Of a DNA stretch of 60,301 nucleotides, positions 44,524 through 53,809 are shown one piece after another. The DNA is taken from NCBI GenBank assembly GCA_023488685.1, contig JAMDDR010000560.1:1-60301 (forward strand), in the 5' to 3' direction. The stretch's first letter is position 1; the number at the start of each line of letters is the position of its first letter. The stretch is from Chloroflexota bacterium. Lineage in GTDB: Bacteria; Chloroflexota; Anaerolineae; J036; Brachytrichaceae. The position numbers were made by a program, and so were the translations under genes. The notes below the pieces were generated by a model. That model was given only the letters and a program-made list of their open reading frames with translations. It made no database searches and was not told where the DNA came from.

Positions 44524-45768
44524 CTATTCGCCCAGGAAATCACGCAACTTGCGGGCATGCGCAGGATGGCGCAGCCGGCTGAGCGCCTGAGCCTCAATCT
44601 GGCGCACCCGTTCGCGGGTGACTCCCATTTTCTTGCCCACCTCTTCAAGTGTGTACGTTTCGCCATCCAGCAGACCATAGCGTAACTGCAGGATGCGTAC
44701 TTCACGTGGCGGAAGGGTGGACAGGATATCTGTCAGTTGCTCGCGTAGCATCAGATAGGTCACGAGCTCCACCGGCGCGGGGCTATTTTCGTCGGGGATG
44801 AAATCGCCGAGCACGCTCTCTTCTTCATCGTCGTTGGGTGTTTCCAGGCTGATCGGTTGGTGCGCAGCCTGGATGATCTGTTCGGCCTTGCGGACCGTCA
44901 CGTTCAGGGCTTCGGCCAATTCCGCGACTGTCGGGTCGCGACCCAGTTCCTGTGTCAGTTGATGGGTCGCGCGCAGCAGCCGGCTGATCTGGTCACCCAT
45001 GTGCACCGGCACGCGGATGGTGCGTCCCTGGTCGGCAATCGCGCGCGATACGGCCTGGCGAATCCACCACGTCGCATAGGTGCTGAATTTGTACCCGCGC
45101 TGCCAATCGAACTTCCTGGACGCGCGCATCAGGCCGACGTTGCCCTCCTGGATCAGGTCCAGGAATGGCACACCGCGCCCGATGTACCGCTTGGCGACGC
45201 TGATCACCAACCGTGAATTGGCGTTGATCAGTTGCTCGCGCGCGGAAAGGCCGTCCTCGATCAGTCGTTCGCACCGCTCAAGGTCTGCGGGGGTCAGTTT
45301 TGCGAGTGACAGGCTTTCACGTGCCGCCTTGCCCCGCTCCATGCGCTGCGCCAGATCGACTTCCTGCGGCGCAGTGAGCAGTGGCACACGGCCGATTTCC
45401 TTCAGATACAGGCCGACCGTATCGTCGGCATCAATCGCCTCCAAGAGGCTGTCGTGGGTCGGGTCTGTGGATTCGTCGTCGTCATCGTCGTCGTGATAAC
45501 CCATCTGGTCCGCGGCCTCATCGTCACTCGCGACGGCCGGAACCCCCGCATCGGTGAGGGCCGCAAAGACCTCTTCCCGCTGCTCGAGATTTTTTTCGGC
45601 GTCTGGAAATGCGGCCAGGATGTCATCATAGGTGACATAGCCTTTATCGCGGCCAACGTTCAGGAGCTGCTCTTCGTTGGATAACTCCTCAACCGCGATG
45701 TCTTCTATAGCCGCAGATCGATCTATGACATCGTGCGGCGTTTTCACTATTTTCTTCTTAACGACCAT
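44524..45768 (-). CDS. rpoD: Primary RNA polymerase sigma factor (sigma-70/SigA)
   Basis: The housekeeping sigma factor, 414 residues. A short region 1.1 ([18 protein letters not shown]) is followed by an acidic spacer with six consecutive Asp, region 1.2 ([18 protein letters not shown]), regions 2.1-2.4 ([51 protein letters not shown]), region 3, and region 4 with [15 protein letters not shown] and [20 protein letters not shown]. Compact size is usual outside Proteobacteria. It stands alone on the minus strand between two glycoside-related loci. Confidence 0.95.
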   Translation of the reverse strand: MVVKKKIVKTPHDVIDRSAAIEDIAVEELSNEEQLLNVGRDKGYVTYDDILAAFPDAEKNLEQREEVFAALTDAGVPAVASDDEAADQMGYHDDDDDDESTDPTHDSLLEAIDADDTVGLYLKEIGRVPLLTAPQEVDLAQRMERGKAARESLSLAKLTPADLERCERLIEDGLSAREQLINANSRLVISVAKRYIGRGVPFLDLIQEGNVGLMRASRKFDWQRGYKFSTYATWWIRQAVSRAIADQGRTIRVPVHMGDQISRLLRATHQLTQELGRDPTVAELAEALNVTVRKAEQIIQAAHQPISLETPNDDEEESVLGDFIPDENSPAPVELVTYLMLREQLTDILSTLPPREVRILQLRYGLLDGETYTLEEVGKKMGVTRERVRQIEAQALSRLRHPAHARKLRDFLGE

Positions 45769-45802
45769 CCATATCCCCGCTTACACCTAAAACCAAGAGC
45801 AC

Positions 45803-45831
45803 CATAATACCATGTTATGTCTATTATACCA
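45803..45831 (-). promoter_or_regulatory. Putative rpoD promoters with extended -10 elements
   Basis: On the minus strand TGGTATAAT (hexamer at plus-strand 45823-45828) is a near-perfect extended -10 element. A second TGGTATTAT lies closer to the gene (about 45803-45811). The -35 region is weak, as expected for TGn promoters. The rest of the 224-base gap to the next minus-strand gene shows nothing further. Confidence 0.55.
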
Positions 45832-45992
45832 CATATGCGCGGCGGGAATGACGAGCATAATGATGTGCCCATTGCACTCACTGGTACATAAGACGCGTTT
45901 GCTGGTGCCCGACGTGGCGAACAATTCGCGATAACAGCTTGCTATGGCCATTCGCTGCGATGCCATGCGTCCTGCCCCGCGCAGAATCACCC

Positions 45993-48071
45993 CTACAACG
46001 ATGCACTATAGTCGATCAACATCATCGCGAACGTGTCGAATGGCTCAACCAGAAACGCAACTTGCTCGCCAGTCACCTGGTAGGGAATCTCATGTTGGTC
46101 AGGCACACGCAGCATCTGCTTGACCATCTGCCCAGACTTCAGTTGCACCTTGAGCGCTGCGCCCACCGGCACTTGCGGCAACTGCTGTTGCAAATTCAGC
46201 AAGCTCACCACATAACGGTGCTGTTCCGGTTGATGGAACAAGGTAGCCTCAATCGCCGGATGGGCGTCGATTTCCAAGCAATATGGCCCTGGGCAGATCG
46301 AGTGTAGCAATGCTTTGACCAGGCTGTGATTCACTTTCTCGTCTGTGCTCTCGACCGGCGCGGCGACCCAGGCGACCTGGCCTTTGCCATACCGATGAGC
46401 CACAATAGCTGGATTGGATTCCGGCTTGAGCGCAGGCGGGTTGCTGTGAATCGCAGCAAAGCGACTGCCAATGGTTGTGCCCAACTCCGGCTCGACGAAG
46501 GGCAGAGTGACATGTGCCAAAACCTCAGCGCCCGGCAGCACCTCGGCACTGATCATCGGCCCGGCGAAGCTCACATGGTCCTGTGGCCAGATGGCGGCGT
46601 GTGCCTCTTGAGCATCCGGAGTCAAATAGGTGATCTTCGTCCCCAGCCTGCCCAGATAGTGTGCACCCAGCACATCCTCCAGCAGGAAGCATTTATTGGC
46701 CCGGTCGAGTGACGATGACCCGCTGGCGTATAGCGCGCCTCCATCCGCCACGAAGCGGCGGAATGTCTCCGCTTGTTCAGAACTCATCTCCAGCACGTTG
46801 GGCAAGATCACAGCGCGGTACCTGCCGAGTTGGTCGAGATTGGCGTTCGTCACGACGCCGAACGGGATATGCGCCTGCTGCAGTACGCGCGCCATGCCGA
46901 TCACTGCGTCGCGATGAGGGCAACGGTCAGACGCGCGAAGCTTGAGCACGTGCACGCCATTCTCGTCCGGGTTGTACATCGACTCCTTATCGAAGTAGAT
47001 AGCCATGTCCGCCATCAATTCGCCACCCAGGAATGGCTCATACGCCGCACGCTGCGCGCTGAGTTGGCCCAGGAAAGCATACACCTCTGGGTTAAGCGTG
47101 CCATCAGCGTTGATGTAGTCCACCAGCATCAGCGCCGCATGATGCAGCGTGGCCACAAACGCCTCGGTGCGAATCTCCTCCATCGGCTTGACCGTGACGT
47201 GGTCGCTGTAAATCCGGGTGCGCGAGGTGTGGAACTCGAACGGCTTATGGCGTGTCAAGCCGTTGTACACCTTGCAGGCCAACGAGTGTTGCGCGGGGCC
47301 GCCATAGAAGTCACCGCCGACGTAGTCGCAGGCGTCCGTCATTTCAAGGGGCACACCCAGCGTCCAGTTGTGGAAAATAGTGGAGAGCTGGTGGTTGACC
47401 GTGATGGGCTTGACCGTCTTGACGATATTCGTCGTGTCCATTGCGAACTCACGCAACCAGCGTTGCCGTGCCGCCTGCCACGCGCGCCAGATTGGGTCAT
47501 CCCAATCCACGACGCGTGGCGCTTCCCTACCCTCCTCCGCCAGGAACCGTGCGGTGCAATGCGGGCAATAACAGACTTCTGGCCAGAAGGTCATGTCATA
47601 AAACACACCCTGGATGTCGTAGCCCGATACAATCTCGCGCATACAGGCCAACACATAGTCGCGATATGGTGAGTTTGGGCAGCATACGCCGTAACGGCTG
47701 AGCAGGCGGCTCTCCACGCCATCTGCACGCGCGATGCGCCAGTCTGGGTGATGCTCGTAATTCCAGTTGTCGTGGATCAGGCTGAAGTATGCCAACGGGT
47801 GCACGCCCTGTCGGCGACATTCACCCACCACCTCACCGAAGAAATCGCGCCCCTTCGGCATGTTGGCATGGCGCGGGCCAATCTTCGTGTTCCACAGGCA
47901 TAGCCCCACGTGCGAGTTGGTGTAATGCAGCAATGACAACGCACCACCCCGCGCAATGGTGCCTACATACTGTGCCGCATCAAAGTTCGATAGCAGCGCC
48001 GGGTTCCAATCCGGGATGTGGATGTCGACTGAGTAACGCCGGTACACCTGCCCAGGCCATTGACTGGACAT
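45993..48071 (-). CDS. Glycosidase-like protein with beta-galactosidase trimerisation-type domain
   Basis: A 692-residue cytoplasmic protein. The N-terminal TIM barrel (YSVDIHIPDWNPALL, LAYFSLIHDNWNYEHHPDW, DIQGVFYDMTFWPEVCYCPHC, ETHHA-like segments) resembles GH29/GH42-type barrels, with an Asp in VFYDM as candidate nucleophile and a zinc-type CYCPHC pair. From about residue 370 comes a Rossmann-like domain (GRYRAVILPNVLEMSSEQAE, RFVADGGALYASG) as in GH42 trimerisation domains, then a C-terminal beta domain. The exact family is undetermined. ATG 48071 has GAGGAGG upstream. Confidence 0.75.
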   Translation of the reverse strand: MSSQWPGQVYRRYSVDIHIPDWNPALLSNFDAAQYVGTIARGGALSLLHYTNSHVGLCLWNTKIGPRHANMPKGRDFFGEVVGECRRQGVHPLAYFSLIHDNWNYEHHPDWRIARADGVESRLLSRYGVCCPNSPYRDYVLACMREIVSGYDIQGVFYDMTFWPEVCYCPHCTARFLAEEGREAPRVVDWDDPIWRAWQAARQRWLREFAMDTTNIVKTVKPITVNHQLSTIFHNWTLGVPLEMTDACDYVGGDFYGGPAQHSLACKVYNGLTRHKPFEFHTSRTRIYSDHVTVKPMEEIRTEAFVATLHHAALMLVDYINADGTLNPEVYAFLGQLSAQRAAYEPFLGGELMADMAIYFDKESMYNPDENGVHVLKLRASDRCPHRDAVIGMARVLQQAHIPFGVVTNANLDQLGRYRAVILPNVLEMSSEQAETFRRFVADGGALYASGSSSLDRANKCFLLEDVLGAHYLGRLGTKITYLTPDAQEAHAAIWPQDHVSFAGPMISAEVLPGAEVLAHVTLPFVEPELGTTIGSRFAAIHSNPPALKPESNPAIVAHRYGKGQVAWVAAPVESTDEKVNHSLVKALLHSICPGPYCLEIDAHPAIEATLFHQPEQHRYVVSLLNLQQQLPQVPVGAALKVQLKSGQMVKQMLRVPDQHEIPYQVTGEQVAFLVEPFDTFAMMLIDYSASL

Positions 48072-48101
48072 GTTGATCCTCCTCCTCAACTCGGGCTTTT
48101 A

Positions 48102-48121
48102 ACTTGCGCTGGCGCAAAGAC
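48102..48121. promoter_or_regulatory. Palindromic operator-like site 1 (TTGCGCTGGCGCAA)
   Basis: TTGCGC TG GCGCAA (48104-48117) is a perfect dyad with 6-bp arms, sitting about 55 bases before the DUF1858 gene and about 35 before the minus-strand glycosidase gene. Its minus-strand reading GTCTTTGCGCCAGCGCAA matches site 2 upstream of nosZ at 17 of 18 positions. The dyad length recalls CRP/FNR-family sites, but the regulator is unknown. Confidence 0.6.
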
Positions 48122-48170
48122 TCTCGCTCCCTCGCGCACTATTGTAGAAGTGATTCATTCCAGGAGAGAC

Positions 48171-48428
48171 ATGGTTGGGCTGGACACACCCCTGGACGAC
48201 TTGCTCGATCGTTATCCCAGGCTGGCGGTCTTGTTGATGCGCCACGGCTTGCTGTGCGTGGCCTGCCCGCTGGCGCAGTTCCACACAGTTGAGCAGGCAG
48301 CCATTTACCACAACCTCGCCCCGGTGGTACTGCTGCGCGCCATCGAGGCGGAGATCGTGCGACTGAATGAGCGGCCGGACGGGGCGAGCAAGGATGGGGA
48401 ATTGAACACCGGCGCCGAGGCTTTGTGA
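48171..48428 (+). CDS. DUF1858-type small protein with CxxC motif
   Basis: An 85-residue protein from ATG 48171, with AGGAGA 3 bases upstream of the start. It matches the DUF1858 pattern: DTPLDDLLDRYPRLAVLLMRHGLLCVACPL followed by HTVEQAA. The CVAC pair could hold a metal or act in redox chemistry. Related domains occur in N-termini of iron-sulfur repair and hybrid-cluster-associated proteins, linked to nitric oxide stress. Its place just before nosZ, between two near-identical palindromes, suggests shared control with N2O reduction. Confidence 0.75.
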   Translation: MVGLDTPLDDLLDRYPRLAVLLMRHGLLCVACPLAQFHTVEQAAIYHNLAPVVLLRAIEAEIVRLNERPDGASKDGELNTGAEAL

Positions 48429-48466
48429 TTCCTTTCACAAACAGGGTAGACGGTCTCACCTGGCTC

Positions 48467-48488
48467 GTCTTTGCGCCAGCACAAAGAC
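48467..48488. promoter_or_regulatory. Palindromic operator-like site 2 upstream of nosZ
   Basis: GTCTTTG (48467-48473) and CAAAGAC (48482-48488) form 7-bp arms around CGCCAGCA. The core TTGCGCCAGCACAA differs at one base from the minus strand of site 1. It lies about 85 bases before the nosZ start, a suitable distance for an activator of nosZ transcription. The intervening 142-base gap shows nothing else. Confidence 0.6.
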
Positions 48489-48570
48489 ACTGCTCTCCGG
48501 CCACACTACGCTCAATGCAATGTGCAGCATGAGGTAAAGCTGTACCCCCGAATCGACAAGGAGGTATTCT

Positions 48571-50586
48571 GTGAGGAGATTTCTTAGTCTGATCGTTGTA
48601 TCGCTCGTGCTACTCGCCGCCTGTGACAGTGAGCCATCGTCCATGCCCACCGTGGACACTGGCGCGACCGGCGCCACCGCCGTCACCGGCGCACTGCCCA
48701 GCGATGCCGCAGCCATCGCCACCGAACGCGGCTTGTCCCCTGATGATATCTACGCTGCGCTCAAGACGTATACCCCCTCCGGCAAAACAGACCCGTACAT
48801 CATGATATCGTCGGGCGGACAGTCGGGCCAGGTGCTGGTGATTGGTGTGCCATCTATGCGCATCCTCAAGGTCATCGGCGTGTTCACGCCGGAGCCCTGG
48901 CAAGGCTACGGCTTCGGCGGGTCCGGCGACAAGGTACTGGCCGGCGGCAAGGTTAACGACAAGGACGTGCTGTGGGGCGACACTCATCACCCCTCAATCT
49001 CAGAGACGGACGGCAGCTACGACGGCCAATTTGCGTTCATCAATGACAAGGCCAACGCACGCCTGGCCGTCATCGATCTGCGCGATTTCTCCACCAAGCA
49101 GATCATCAAGAACCCCAACGCCATCAACGACCACGGCGGGGCGTTCGTCACACCCAACACCGAATACGTGATCGAAGGCCCGCAGTACGCCTCGCCCATC
49201 GGCTGGAGGTACGCGCCGCTGGATCAGTACAAGGACAAGTACCGCGGCCTGATCAGCTTCTGGGCCTTCGACCGCACCAGAGGGCGCGTGGATGTGGCGA
49301 AGTCGTTCCAGATCGAGTTGCCACCGTACTGGCAGGACCTGTGTGACGCCGGCAAGAAGGTAAGCGACGGTTGGGTATTCTGCAACTCCTTCAACACCGA
49401 ATTGGCTACCGGTGGCGTCGAGGCGGGCAACCCACCCTACGAGGCCGGCACCACCAAGAACGACACCGACTACCTGCACATCATCAATTGGAAGAAGGCC
49501 GACGCGGTGTTCAAGGCCGGCAAGGTCGAGCAGATTAACGGCATCGCTGTCATCCGCATGCAGACTGCCATCGACGAGGGACTGCTGTATTTCACGCCCG
49601 AGCCAAAGAGCCCTCATGGGGCCGACGTTACGCCGGGCGGCGAATTCGTGGTGGTGGGCGGCAAGCTTGACCCGCACGTCACGATCTACTCAGTCAGCAA
49701 GATGCTGGCAGCCATCGAAGCCGGTGGATTGCAGAAAGACACCTATGGCGTGCCAGTGATCCCGCTTGACAAGGCGATGGAGGCACAGGTCGAGCTTGGC
49801 CTTGGCCCACTGCACACGGTCTATGACGACCGGGGCTACGCGTACACGTCGCTATTCCTCGATTCGGCCGTGGCGCGTTGGACGTTGGGCGGCCCCTATG
49901 CCGACAAGCACCCCGAGAAGGCCTGGACACTGGTGCAGAAGTTGCCAGTGCAATACAACATCGGCCACATTGCCGCCGTTGAGGGCGACACTGCCACGCC
50001 GGGCGGCCAGTTTGTGGTGGCGCTCAACAAGTGGAGCATCGACCGCTTCGCCAACGTCGGGCCGCTGCTGCCGCAGAACTTCCAGCTCGTGGATATCGCG
50101 AAGGGCGGTGAGCAGATGAAGGTGCTGTACGACATGCCGATTGGCATGGCCGAGCCACACTACGCGCAGATCATCAAGGCGGACCGTCTCAAGCCTTACG
50201 AGGTCTACCCAGAGGTCGGCTGGGACGCCGAGCAAATGAAGGTGGACCCCAACGCCATCACCAAGGCCGACCAGGCCAAGGTCGTCCGCGAAGGCAACCA
50301 GGTCGAGGTGTGGATGACGGTCGTCCGCTCGCACTTCGTGCCGGAGCAGGTTAAGGTCAAACAGGGCGATCACGTGATCTGGCACCTGACGAACATCGAG
50401 CGCACACGCGACGCTACACATGGCTTCGCCCTGTCGGGCTACAACATCAATCTCAGCCTGGAACCAGGCAAGACCGAGACGATCGAGTTCGACGCCGTGC
50501 TGCCCGGCACCTTCACCTACTACTGCACCGAGTTCTGCTCGGCCCTTCACCTGGAGATGCTGGGCTACTTCCTGGTGGAGCCGTAG
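48571..50586 (+). CDS. nosZ: Nitrous oxide reductase, clade II-like, predicted lipoprotein
   Basis: It reduces N2O to N2, the last step of denitrification, outside the cytoplasmic membrane. 671 residues. The beta-propeller carries the CuZ histidines: DTHHPSIS, NDHGGAF, KSPHGADVTPGG, LGPLHTVYD, YNIGHIAAV, and AEPHYAQI. The C-terminal cupredoxin domain has the CuA ligands in YYCTEFCSALHLEMLGYF. The export signal is Sec-type with a lipobox (SLVLLAAC), not the twin-arginine signal of clade I, so the enzyme is probably lipid-anchored. GTG 48571 has AAGGAGG 6 bases upstream. It starts the nos gene run. Confidence 0.95.
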   Translation: MRRFLSLIVVSLVLLAACDSEPSSMPTVDTGATGATAVTGALPSDAAAIATERGLSPDDIYAALKTYTPSGKTDPYIMISSGGQSGQVLVIGVPSMRILKVIGVFTPEPWQGYGFGGSGDKVLAGGKVNDKDVLWGDTHHPSISETDGSYDGQFAFINDKANARLAVIDLRDFSTKQIIKNPNAINDHGGAFVTPNTEYVIEGPQYASPIGWRYAPLDQYKDKYRGLISFWAFDRTRGRVDVAKSFQIELPPYWQDLCDAGKKVSDGWVFCNSFNTELATGGVEAGNPPYEAGTTKNDTDYLHIINWKKADAVFKAGKVEQINGIAVIRMQTAIDEGLLYFTPEPKSPHGADVTPGGEFVVVGGKLDPHVTIYSVSKMLAAIEAGGLQKDTYGVPVIPLDKAMEAQVELGLGPLHTVYDDRGYAYTSLFLDSAVARWTLGGPYADKHPEKAWTLVQKLPVQYNIGHIAAVEGDTATPGGQFVVALNKWSIDRFANVGPLLPQNFQLVDIAKGGEQMKVLYDMPIGMAEPHYAQIIKADRLKPYEVYPEVGWDAEQMKVDPNAITKADQAKVVREGNQVEVWMTVVRSHFVPEQVKVKQGDHVIWHLTNIERTRDATHGFALSGYNINLSLEPGKTETIEFDAVLPGTFTYYCTEFCSALHLEMLGYFLVEP

Positions 50587-50597
50587 CCATGACGTTG

Positions 50598-50643
50598 CAG
50601 GTTCGAAGGTTCACAGGCTGGAACGTTCGAACCTTCGAACCTG
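50598..50643. repeat. Inverted repeat after nosZ
   Basis: CAGGTTCGAAGGTTC (50598-50612) pairs perfectly with GAACCTTCGAACCTG (50629-50643), leaving a 16-base loop that contains GAACGTTCG. It lies 12 bases after the nosZ stop and could act as an attenuator or mRNA-stabilising hairpin between nosZ and the downstream maturation genes. Confidence 0.85.
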
Positions 50644-50673
50644 TAACCTTTGCGTGAGATGGGGACTGCAAGC

Positions 50674-51378
50674 ATGAAGATACCAATCCCACACCTGGAC
50701 TCGGATGTGAAAGTGCTTCTGCCCGACGGCAGCGAGCACAAGCTCATCGACTACCTGCTGCCAAGTGCGCTGCTGATGCTTGCAGCGCTGCTGCTCATGA
50801 TCTCGATGTTCCTGCCGTACTGGCGGCTGAGGCTGTACGCACCTCAGTATCCGAAGGGATTGGCAGTGAATGTGTATGTGAATCACCTGGAAGGCGATAT
50901 GCGCGAAATCGACGGACTGAACCATTACCTGGGTATGCCCCCGCTGGACGAAGGCGGCCGGTTGGAACGCTCCATCTCCATCATCGCGATCGTGGTGTTG
51001 GGTCTGCTGCTTATCGCAGCGGTGTTTATCCACAATCGCTGGGCAGCGCTGTTCGCGCTCCCGGCGGTCGCGTTCCCGGTGATCTTCGTCGCTGACCTGT
51101 GGCTGATCCTGTATCAGTACGGACACAGCATCGACCCGCAGTCGGCGCTGGGCGGTGCCATTGAGGCGTTCACGCCCCCGCTCATGGGTCTCGGCAAGAT
51201 TGGGCAGTTTGCCACTTTCTCCTCATTCCAACCTGGCTTTTACCTGGCCATCGCCGCCGTGATGGTGATGCTCATTGGTCTGTGGTTTCATCGCGCCGCC
51301 TATAAGCCGCTGGTAGACGCCCGCAAACGCGCGCGCAACAGTGCGCGCACTGCGGTCGCCCAGGAGGTAGTGCAATAA
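50674..51378 (+). CDS. nos-locus membrane protein
   Basis: A 234-residue protein with four hydrophobic segments: LLPSALLMLAALLLMISMFL, ISIIAIVVLGLLLIAAVFI, ALFALPAVAFPVIFVADLWL and FYLAIAAVMVMLIGLWF. It has a soluble loop with HLEGDMREIDGLNHYLGMPP between the first two. Proteins of this sort accompany clade II nosZ genes; their role, perhaps electron transfer to or maturation of NosZ, is not established. ATG 50674 follows GGGG by 9 bases. Confidence 0.7.
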   Translation: MKIPIPHLDSDVKVLLPDGSEHKLIDYLLPSALLMLAALLLMISMFLPYWRLRLYAPQYPKGLAVNVYVNHLEGDMREIDGLNHYLGMPPLDEGGRLERSISIIAIVVLGLLLIAAVFIHNRWAALFALPAVAFPVIFVADLWLILYQYGHSIDPQSALGGAIEAFTPPLMGLGKIGQFATFSSFQPGFYLAIAAVMVMLIGLWFHRAAYKPLVDARKRARNSARTAVAQEVVQ

Positions 51379-51380
51379 AC

Positions 51381-52856
51381 GTGGTTGTCATCCTCCACGC
51401 TCTCGCGCACGCACTCGCGCTGGCCTTGGCCTTGTTCACCCCTGCGCCGGCGCTGGGCAGTGATGCCTACACAGGGCCGCGTGCGGCGGCTGGGAATCGG
51501 CTGGTGGTCTCGCCGGCCGGCCCATATACGTCGATTCATGCGGCGCTGGCCAACGCACGCGACGGCGACACTATCGAGGTACGGGGTGGCAGCTACCGAG
51601 GGCCGCTGGTGATTGACAAGGTGGTGACGCTGCACGGCGTCGGATGGCCGGTCATCGATAACGGTGGTCAAGGCACTGTCGTCACGCTGGCAAGCCCTGG
51701 CGCGACGCTACGGGGCTTTGAGGTGCGCGGAAGTGGAGTGGAACCGGATCAGGATCATGCCGGCATCACACTGACAGCGCCCCGCGTCGTAGCCGAAGGT
51801 AACCGGTTGCGCGATGTGCTGTTCGGCATCTACGTTGCCAACGCGCCCAACGCCGTGGTGCGCGGCAACGACATCACCAGTAAGCCAGAGTACGAACAGG
51901 GGCGTAAGGGCGATGGCATCCGGCTATGGTACAGCCCCAACGCGCTGGTTGAAGGCAACACCGTACACGAAACGCGCGACGTGGTGATCTGGTACTCCGA
52001 GGGTGTGGTGCTGCGGCAGAATAGCATCGAGCGTGGCCGCTACGGCGTGCACCTGATGTACTGCAATCGGGCGCGCATCGAGCGCAACCGGCTGCTCGAC
52101 AACTCGGTGGGCATCTTTACCATGTACTCCGACGACACCATTGTGCGCGAGAACCTGATTCGCGGGCAGCGCGGGCCAAGCGGTTATGCCCTGGGGTTCA
52201 AGGATAGCGTGAATGTGGATGTGCATGATAACGTGCTGGTCGATAACCGCGCCGGTGTGTTCCTCGACAACACGCCGTTCGGCCAGGGATATGCCCGCTT
52301 CGAGAGAAACGCACTGGCATTCAACGACGTGGGCGTGATTCTGCTCACCAACGCGCGCGGCAACACCTTCGCGCGCAACACCTTCTGGGAGAACGTCGAA
52401 CAGGTATCCATCCAGGGTCAGGGCGGCGCTGCCGCCAGCGTGAACACCTGGCAGGGCAACTACTGGAGTGACTACACAGGTTTTGACGCCGACAACGATG
52501 GCCATGGTGAGGTGCCCTACCATTCCGAGCGATTGTTCGAGAATATGACGGATCGCGTGCCCAGTCTGCGCGCGCTGATCTATAGCCCTGCGGCGCAGGC
52601 GGTGGAGTTCGCCGCTGCCACATTCCCAGTGATGCGCCCGCAACCCAAAATGACCGACGCGGCACCGAGCACACACCCCATGCTGTTGCCGGACTTCGCC
52701 GCACCACAGCAGAGAAACAACGCCGGGATGGCAGCAGTCGCCGCAGCGCTGCTGGCTGGCAGTGGGCTGTGCGCCACGCTCGCCGTTATCGGGGAAGGCA
52801 GGCTTACGAACAGGCAGAATGACGCACCCGGCCGTGCCGTCGTCGGGCAGGGCGTG
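51381..52856 (+). CDS. nosD: NosD, periplasmic/extracytoplasmic maturation protein (frame continues into nosF)
   Basis: NosD works with the NosFY transporter in supplying sulfur to the CuZ cluster of NosZ. A signal peptide (HALALALALFTPAPALG) is followed by a parallel beta-helix built of repeats such as GNRLRDVLFGIYVAN, NTVHETRDVVIWYSEGVVL and NSIERGRYGVHLMYCNRARI, then NYWSDYTGFDADNDG. A C-terminal hydrophobic stretch (MAAVAAALLAGSGLCATLAV) could anchor it. No stop codon separates it from nosF: the frame reads on through 52857 until TAG-type termination at 53051. Bases 52030-52112 are the source of an inverted copy inside nosF. The start GTG 51381 has GGAGG 13 bases upstream. Confidence 0.88.
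52030..52112 (+). repeat. 83-bp inverted repeat, left copy (in nosD)
   Basis: This stretch of nosD codes for residues around RGRYGVHLMYCNRARI and onward to DNSVG. Its exact reverse complement occurs at 52979-53061 in nosF, 866 bases away. The match stops at both ends at a single mismatching base. Confidence 0.97.
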
Positions 52857-53809
52857 ATGCTTCAAGTGGAGCAACTGACGAAGCAGTATGGAAAGACGGA
52901 AGTCTTGCGGCGCGTCTCATTCGAGGCAGCGCGCGGCGAGGCGCTGGCGCTATGGGGGCCCAACGGTGCGGGTAAGACGCCCACCGAGTTGTCGAGCAGC
53001 CGGTTGCGCTCGATGCGCGCCCGATTGCAGTACATCAGGTGCACGCCGTAGCGGCCACGCTGATTAAGGCGATCCTGGGTCTGGTTGATTACCGTGGCCG
53101 GATACAGGTCGGCGGTCACGACGCCCGCCGTGACGGAAAACGCGCGCGGCGCAATATCGGCTATGTTCCACAGGAGGTCATCTTCTACGACTGGAGCGTG
53201 CAGGCCACCATGGCGTTCTACGCAACGCTGCGCAGGGCCGACGCCGGCCAGATCACTGCATTACTGGCGCAGATGGGTCTCGACGCGCACGCCCATAAGC
53301 CGGTCCCGGCGCTATCGGGCGGGCTCAGACAACGATTAGCGCTGGCCGTTGCGCTACTCGGGAATCCTCCGGTTCTGCTGTTGGACGAACCAATGGCCAA
53401 CCTGGACGCACAGGTACGCACCGAGTACCGCACGCTGTTGGCAGAACTGCACCGGCAAGGTAAGACGCTCCTCTTCGCCACGCACCGCCTGGAGGAAGTG
53501 GAAGCGCTGGCCGACCGTGTGCTGATGCTGGAACAGGGTGAGTTGAGGGCCGTTCTCACCCCCGCGGCGCTACGGGCGACGCTCGCTGGCGATGTGGATA
53601 TGACGCTGCGGGTGCCGGCAGCCCAGCGTTCGGCAGCGCTGGCGTGTTTGAATGAGGCTGGCGTGTCTGCCCATCTGAACGGCAGGGGCACTGTCGTCGC
53701 GCGGGTTGGCGCGGACCGCAAAGTGCATCTGTTGCGCACGCTGTCGGGGAGCGGCGTAGAAGTGATCGATTTCGAGTTGGAATTGGCGCGGCGCGATCCG
53801 CAGGCGTGA
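52857..53809 (+). pseudogene. nosF: nosF ATPase split by an inverted 83-bp copy of nosD
   Basis: The ABC ATPase partner of NosY. Part 1 (from ATG 52857) reads MLQVEQLTKQYGK through the Walker A motif GPNGAGKT. At 52979-53061 the sequence becomes a perfect reverse complement of nosD 52030-52112. Part 2 resumes with LIKAILGLVDYRG in another frame and continues with LSGGLRQRLALAVALL (signature), VLLLDEPMANLD (Walker B) and ATHRLEEVE (H-loop) to 53809. If GKTTLIKA was the original, about 77 bases were added, causing a frameshift. Part 2 could start at GTG 53039 inside the inserted copy. As it stands no intact P-loop ATPase is made unless decoding is recoded. Confidence 0.85.
52979..53061 (-). repeat. 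83-bp inverted repeat, right copy (in nosF)
   Basis: Exact reverse complement of 52030-52112. Read on the minus strand it encodes the NosD segment starting RGRYGVHLMYC. It separates the P-loop of NosF from the rest of the ATPase. Confidence 0.97.

Noticed and set aside
50598..50643. GGTTCGAA sequences suggesting a tRNA T-arm
   Set aside because: They belong to a 15-bp inverted repeat; no acceptor, D or anticodon arms can be drawn.
52979..53061. Inserted block in nosF as an insertion sequence or intron
   Set aside because: It is only 83 bp, identical to nosD in reverse, and has no terminal repeats, target duplication or intron structure.
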